Below the pieces are notes generated by a model. That model was not told the origin of the DNA. It did no database searches and saw only the letters and a program-made list of their open reading frames with translations. This document shows positions 62,110 through 64,000 of a stretch of DNA of 64,000 nt, one piece after another. The stretch covers positions 310,001 to 374,000 of the forward strand of contig NZ_AULZ01000001.1 in NCBI RefSeq assembly GCF_000422545.1, given 5' to 3'. Positions within the stretch are counted from its first letter, which is position 1. Each line of letters starts with the position of its first letter. The position numbers were made by a program, and so were the translations under genes. The DNA is from Desulfocurvibacter africanus subsp. africanus DSM 2603 (GTDB taxonomy: Bacteria > Desulfobacterota > Desulfovibrionia > Desulfovibrionales > Desulfovibrionaceae).

Positions 62110-62838
62110 TCAATTCAGCAGCGCGGGCACCATGGTTCCCGCCGTGCGCAGGGCTGCGTCCAAACGCTCCATGTCCGGCTCATGGCTGGCCAGCAGGGCC
62201 TTGAAGCGCGGGGAATGGTCCATGTGCACCGTGTGACAGAGCTCGTGCAGGATCACGAAGTCGGCCAACTCGCGGGACAGGAACAGCAGCTTGGCGTTGA
62301 GATGCAGCACTCCGGCCGCGGTGCAGCTGCCCCAGCGCATACGCTGGGCGCGGAATCGTACGGCCGAGCAGGCGAGCCCCGAACGCAGTGACTGCTCGCG
62401 CACCAGTGGCGGCATATCTCGCGCTGCCCTGCGCCGCAGCCAGGACAGCAAAAGCGCGCGCAAACCGGACAAATAGCCGGGAGCTTGCTGGTCGCCGCTT
62501 ATCAGCAGCCGATCCGGACCGCTGTCATTCAGACGCAGTTCCTGACCTGTCCGGCGCACGTAATCCAGACGCACGACGCTGTCCACGGCGCGCAGGCTCA
62601 GTTCGGCCGGCGGCTGCGCAATCCGACTTCCGGATGCGCCCAGCCTGCGCAGGACCCGCTCGGCCCAGGCCCGGTGGTGGGCCACCAGCCTGCCGGCCAA
62701 GGATGGATCGCTGCCCTGGGGCAATACCACGACAAGCCCCTGGCTGGCCGAACAGACCAGCTTGGCCCGCTTGGCCCTGGGGCTTACACGTACGGAGAAA
62801 GCCGGAAGATTGTGGTCCACGGGCCGCAGAGTGTCCAT
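62110..62838 (-). CDS. YgjP-like metallopeptidase (DUF45)
   Basis: 242-residue protein with the zinc motif HELCHTVHMDHS (HExxH plus third His) near residue 193 and RAQRMRWGSC upstream of it, as in the YgjP/DUF45 metal-dependent hydrolase family. The N-terminal 60 residues are less conserved. Start ATG 62838 lacks a Shine-Dalgarno; a TTG at 62856 is the alternative. Confidence 0.82.
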   Translation of the reverse strand: MDTLRPVDHNLPAFSVRVSPRAKRAKLVCSASQGLVVVLPQGSDPSLAGRLVAHHRAWAERVLRRLGASGSRIAQPPAELSLRAVDSVVRLDYVRRTGQELRLNDSGPDRLLISGDQQAPGYLSGLRALLLSWLRRRAARDMPPLVREQSLRSGLACSAVRFRAQRMRWGSCTAAGVLHLNAKLLFLSRELADFVILHELCHTVHMDHSPRFKALLASHEPDMERLDAALRTAGTMVPALLN

Positions 62839-63031
62839 TTCAGGTTGATTTGGCAAGGCTTGAAGCTTACCATTGCCGGTCTGGATAGCAGGTTCGCGAG
62901 ACGAGCCTCTCCTGTGCGAATTTCCGGCGCCGCATATCGCGGCCGTACACCCAGAAGGTGCCTGCCCGGCGGCAGCCTCTTCCTGCCTAATGGGGCAACA
63001 CCCCTAAAAGAGTCAACCCATGGAGAGACCA

Positions 63032-63826
63032 ATGCCCCGTTTATGCGCCATCCTCTGGGCCATCCTGCTGCTGGCCGCCAGTTTTCCAACCCACGCCCAA
63101 GCGCAGCAGATCCAGGATCAGCAGTTCAAGGAGCAACTGGCCCGAACTCTCAAGCAAAACCCGGAACTCCTCCTGAATGCCATCCGCGAGATAGATGTGG
63201 ATGTATTGGATGTCCTGCAGCAGGCGGCGCTCAAGAAACGGCAGCAGGAGATTCAGCAAGAGCAGGAACGGGAGAAGCAGAATCCGCTCAAGCCGGTGGT
63301 CGATCCATCCCGCATCCTCGTGGGCTCGGCCCAGGCTCCCGTGACCATCGTTGAGTACTCCGATTTCCAATGCCCCTACTGCGAGCGCCTGGCCCTGGAA
63401 TTGGACAAGGCCTTGGCGCGGCTCGGCACTCAAGCCCGCATGGTCTTCAAGCACAACCCCTTGCGCTCGCACGAAAGCGCCATGACGGCCGCCAAACTTT
63501 TCGAAGCCGTGAGCATGCAGGACAAGCAGGCCGCACGCAAACTCTACCACCTGCTCTTCGCGAACCAGGATCGCCTTGACGAGCTTGGGGAAAAGGGTCT
63601 GCTGGACTTGGCCGTCCAAGCCGGCGCAAAGCGCGAAGCGACCCTGAAGGCCATGCAGAGCCCGGAGGTGCAAAAGCGCATCGAGGCGGACATGGCCGAA
63701 TTTCGCTCCTTCGGCTTCTCGGGCGTGCCCGTGCTAGTGATCAACGGAGTATCCGTGCGCGGCGCAGTGCCGGCCGAGGAGATCCTCCAGATCGTGCGCG
63801 ACACGAGCGGCATCCGAGCCAAGTAG
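63032..63826 (+). CDS. DsbA-family thiol oxidoreductase, exported
   Basis: 264 residues: signal peptide (cleaved after HAQAQQ, near 25), a Gln/Glu-rich coiled-coil region (about 30-85) and a thioredoxin-like DsbA domain with CPYC in EYSDFQCPYCERLALEL and the cis-Pro loop GFSGVPVLVING. Related to DsbA/DsbG-type thioredoxins with long N-terminal helices. ATG at 63032 with GGAGA; a longer start at 63020 has no site. A good terminator follows. Confidence 0.88.
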   Translation: MPRLCAILWAILLLAASFPTHAQAQQIQDQQFKEQLARTLKQNPELLLNAIREIDVDVLDVLQQAALKKRQQEIQQEQEREKQNPLKPVVDPSRILVGSAQAPVTIVEYSDFQCPYCERLALELDKALARLGTQARMVFKHNPLRSHESAMTAAKLFEAVSMQDKQAARKLYHLLFANQDRLDELGEKGLLDLAVQAGAKREATLKAMQSPEVQKRIEADMAEFRSFGFSGVPVLVINGVSVRGAVPAEEILQIVRDTSGIRAK

Positions 63827-63845
63827 CCGTTGCAACCCGAATGCT

Positions 63846-63884
63846 GGGGGGCGGGGCCGAATCGAGCGGCTCCGCCCTCTTTTT
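63846..63884 (+). terminator. Terminator after dsbA-like gene
   Basis: GGGCGGGGCCG-loop-CGGCTCCGCCC followed by TCTTTTTA. Confidence 0.85.
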
Positions 63885-63885
63885 A

Positions 63886-64000
63886 GAGCAGATCGCTTAT
63901 AAGACGCCCGCTCCGGCGTTGACGGCGCAAATGAATTGCGCCTACGCCTACGCGGCGGCAAGCCATGCCGACGCATGGCTTGCAGAGCATTTTCAAAAGC
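63886..64000 (-). repeat. Repeat family 2, copy C (inverted, cut by window end)
   Basis: Minus-strand reading is nearly identical to copy A: AAAATGCTCTGCAAGCCATG, the 11-bp palindrome, GCGCAATTCATTTGCGCC, ACGCCGGAGCGGGCGTCTTA and GCGATCTGCTCT. It overlaps the tail of the terminator. Confidence 0.9.

Overview
The window looks like a chromosomal segment of a high-GC (roughly 60-65 %) sulfate-reducing bacterium of the Desulfovibrionaceae (Desulfovibrio sensu lato). The evidence is a complete six-gene Ech-type energy-converting [NiFe] hydrogenase operon, a rubredoxin with the unusual C-X4-C first knuckle known from a Desulfovibrio rubredoxin, a soluble hemerythrin-like protein, a CoA-disulfide reductase-type flavoprotein, and intergenic repeats of a kind I associate with this group. 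The species is inference. Most genes are ordinary housekeeping or accessory metabolic genes, and I see no phage, plasmid, CRISPR array, rRNA or convincing tRNA.

Layout. 1-614: edge-truncated methyltransferase whose frame runs into a repeat. 802-4626 (minus): DUF1015 protein, murJ, mutM. 5052-7473 (minus): two different CheD deamidases bracketing an HDOD protein and a CheY-like receiver. 7624-7755: a 43-aa membrane ORF. 8108-13435 (minus): echABCDEF with a strong terminator. 13850-15893 (minus): radical-SAM/partner pair of the DNA metabolism type. 16066-21064 (plus): Dabb protein, HD-GYP, thiL, a TrmO-class II aldolase fusion, second HD-GYP. 21065-22130: about 1 kb with no recognisable gene. 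22131-24882 (plus): exported hemerythrin-like protein, L-lactate/malate-type dehydrogenase, cytochrome P460-like protein. 25019-26527 (minus): DASS transporter. 26942-31398: Cys-rich lipoprotein, HMA-like protein, cysteine hydrolase, DUF2959 lipoprotein, rhodanese-like protein, third HD-GYP. 31800-33662 (plus): small membrane protein plus SSS-family symporter. 33831-36211 (minus): esterase, DUF72 protein, small unknown, rubredoxin. 36473-43150: membrane protein, YkgJ-type Cys-cluster protein, CoA-disulfide reductase/rhodanese, TrmO plus an unknown partner, iron alcohol dehydrogenase, sensor kinase. 43572-48257: Hsp20, AAA/Lon-type protease, HesB/IscA-like protein, FmdB-type zinc ribbon, GmhA. 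48520-53420 (plus): complete branched-chain amino-acid ABC operon. 53628-58450: duplicated-unit membrane protein, cobT, an internally deleted symporter copy, a nickel/cobalt exporter with its DUF1007 partner, two small membrane ORFs. 58652-62838 (minus): PHP-glycosyltransferase fusion, lipoprotein, YgjP-type metallopeptidase. 63032-63826 (plus): DsbA-like oxidoreductase.

How it fits together. Ech couples ferredoxin and H2 to ion translocation in the membrane. The lactate-type dehydrogenase, P460-like cytochrome, rubredoxin and hemerythrin fit an anaerobe that oxidises organic acids and meets oxygen. Three HD-GYP proteins and a PAS-less-certain HisKA_2 kinase suggest c-di-GMP and two-component signalling. 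The CheD/HDOD/receiver cluster has no MCP, CheA or CheB beside it.

The most unusual features are the repeats and gene remnants: at least three families of GC-rich hairpin elements (seven, three and three copies here), one family nested inside another at 43149-43392, and a 109-codon internally deleted copy of the symporter at 55381-55710 that keeps an open frame. Among single genes, the TrmO-aldolase fusion, the PHP-GT4 fusion and the run of three neighbouring genes ending in Gly/Cys tails deserve a second look.
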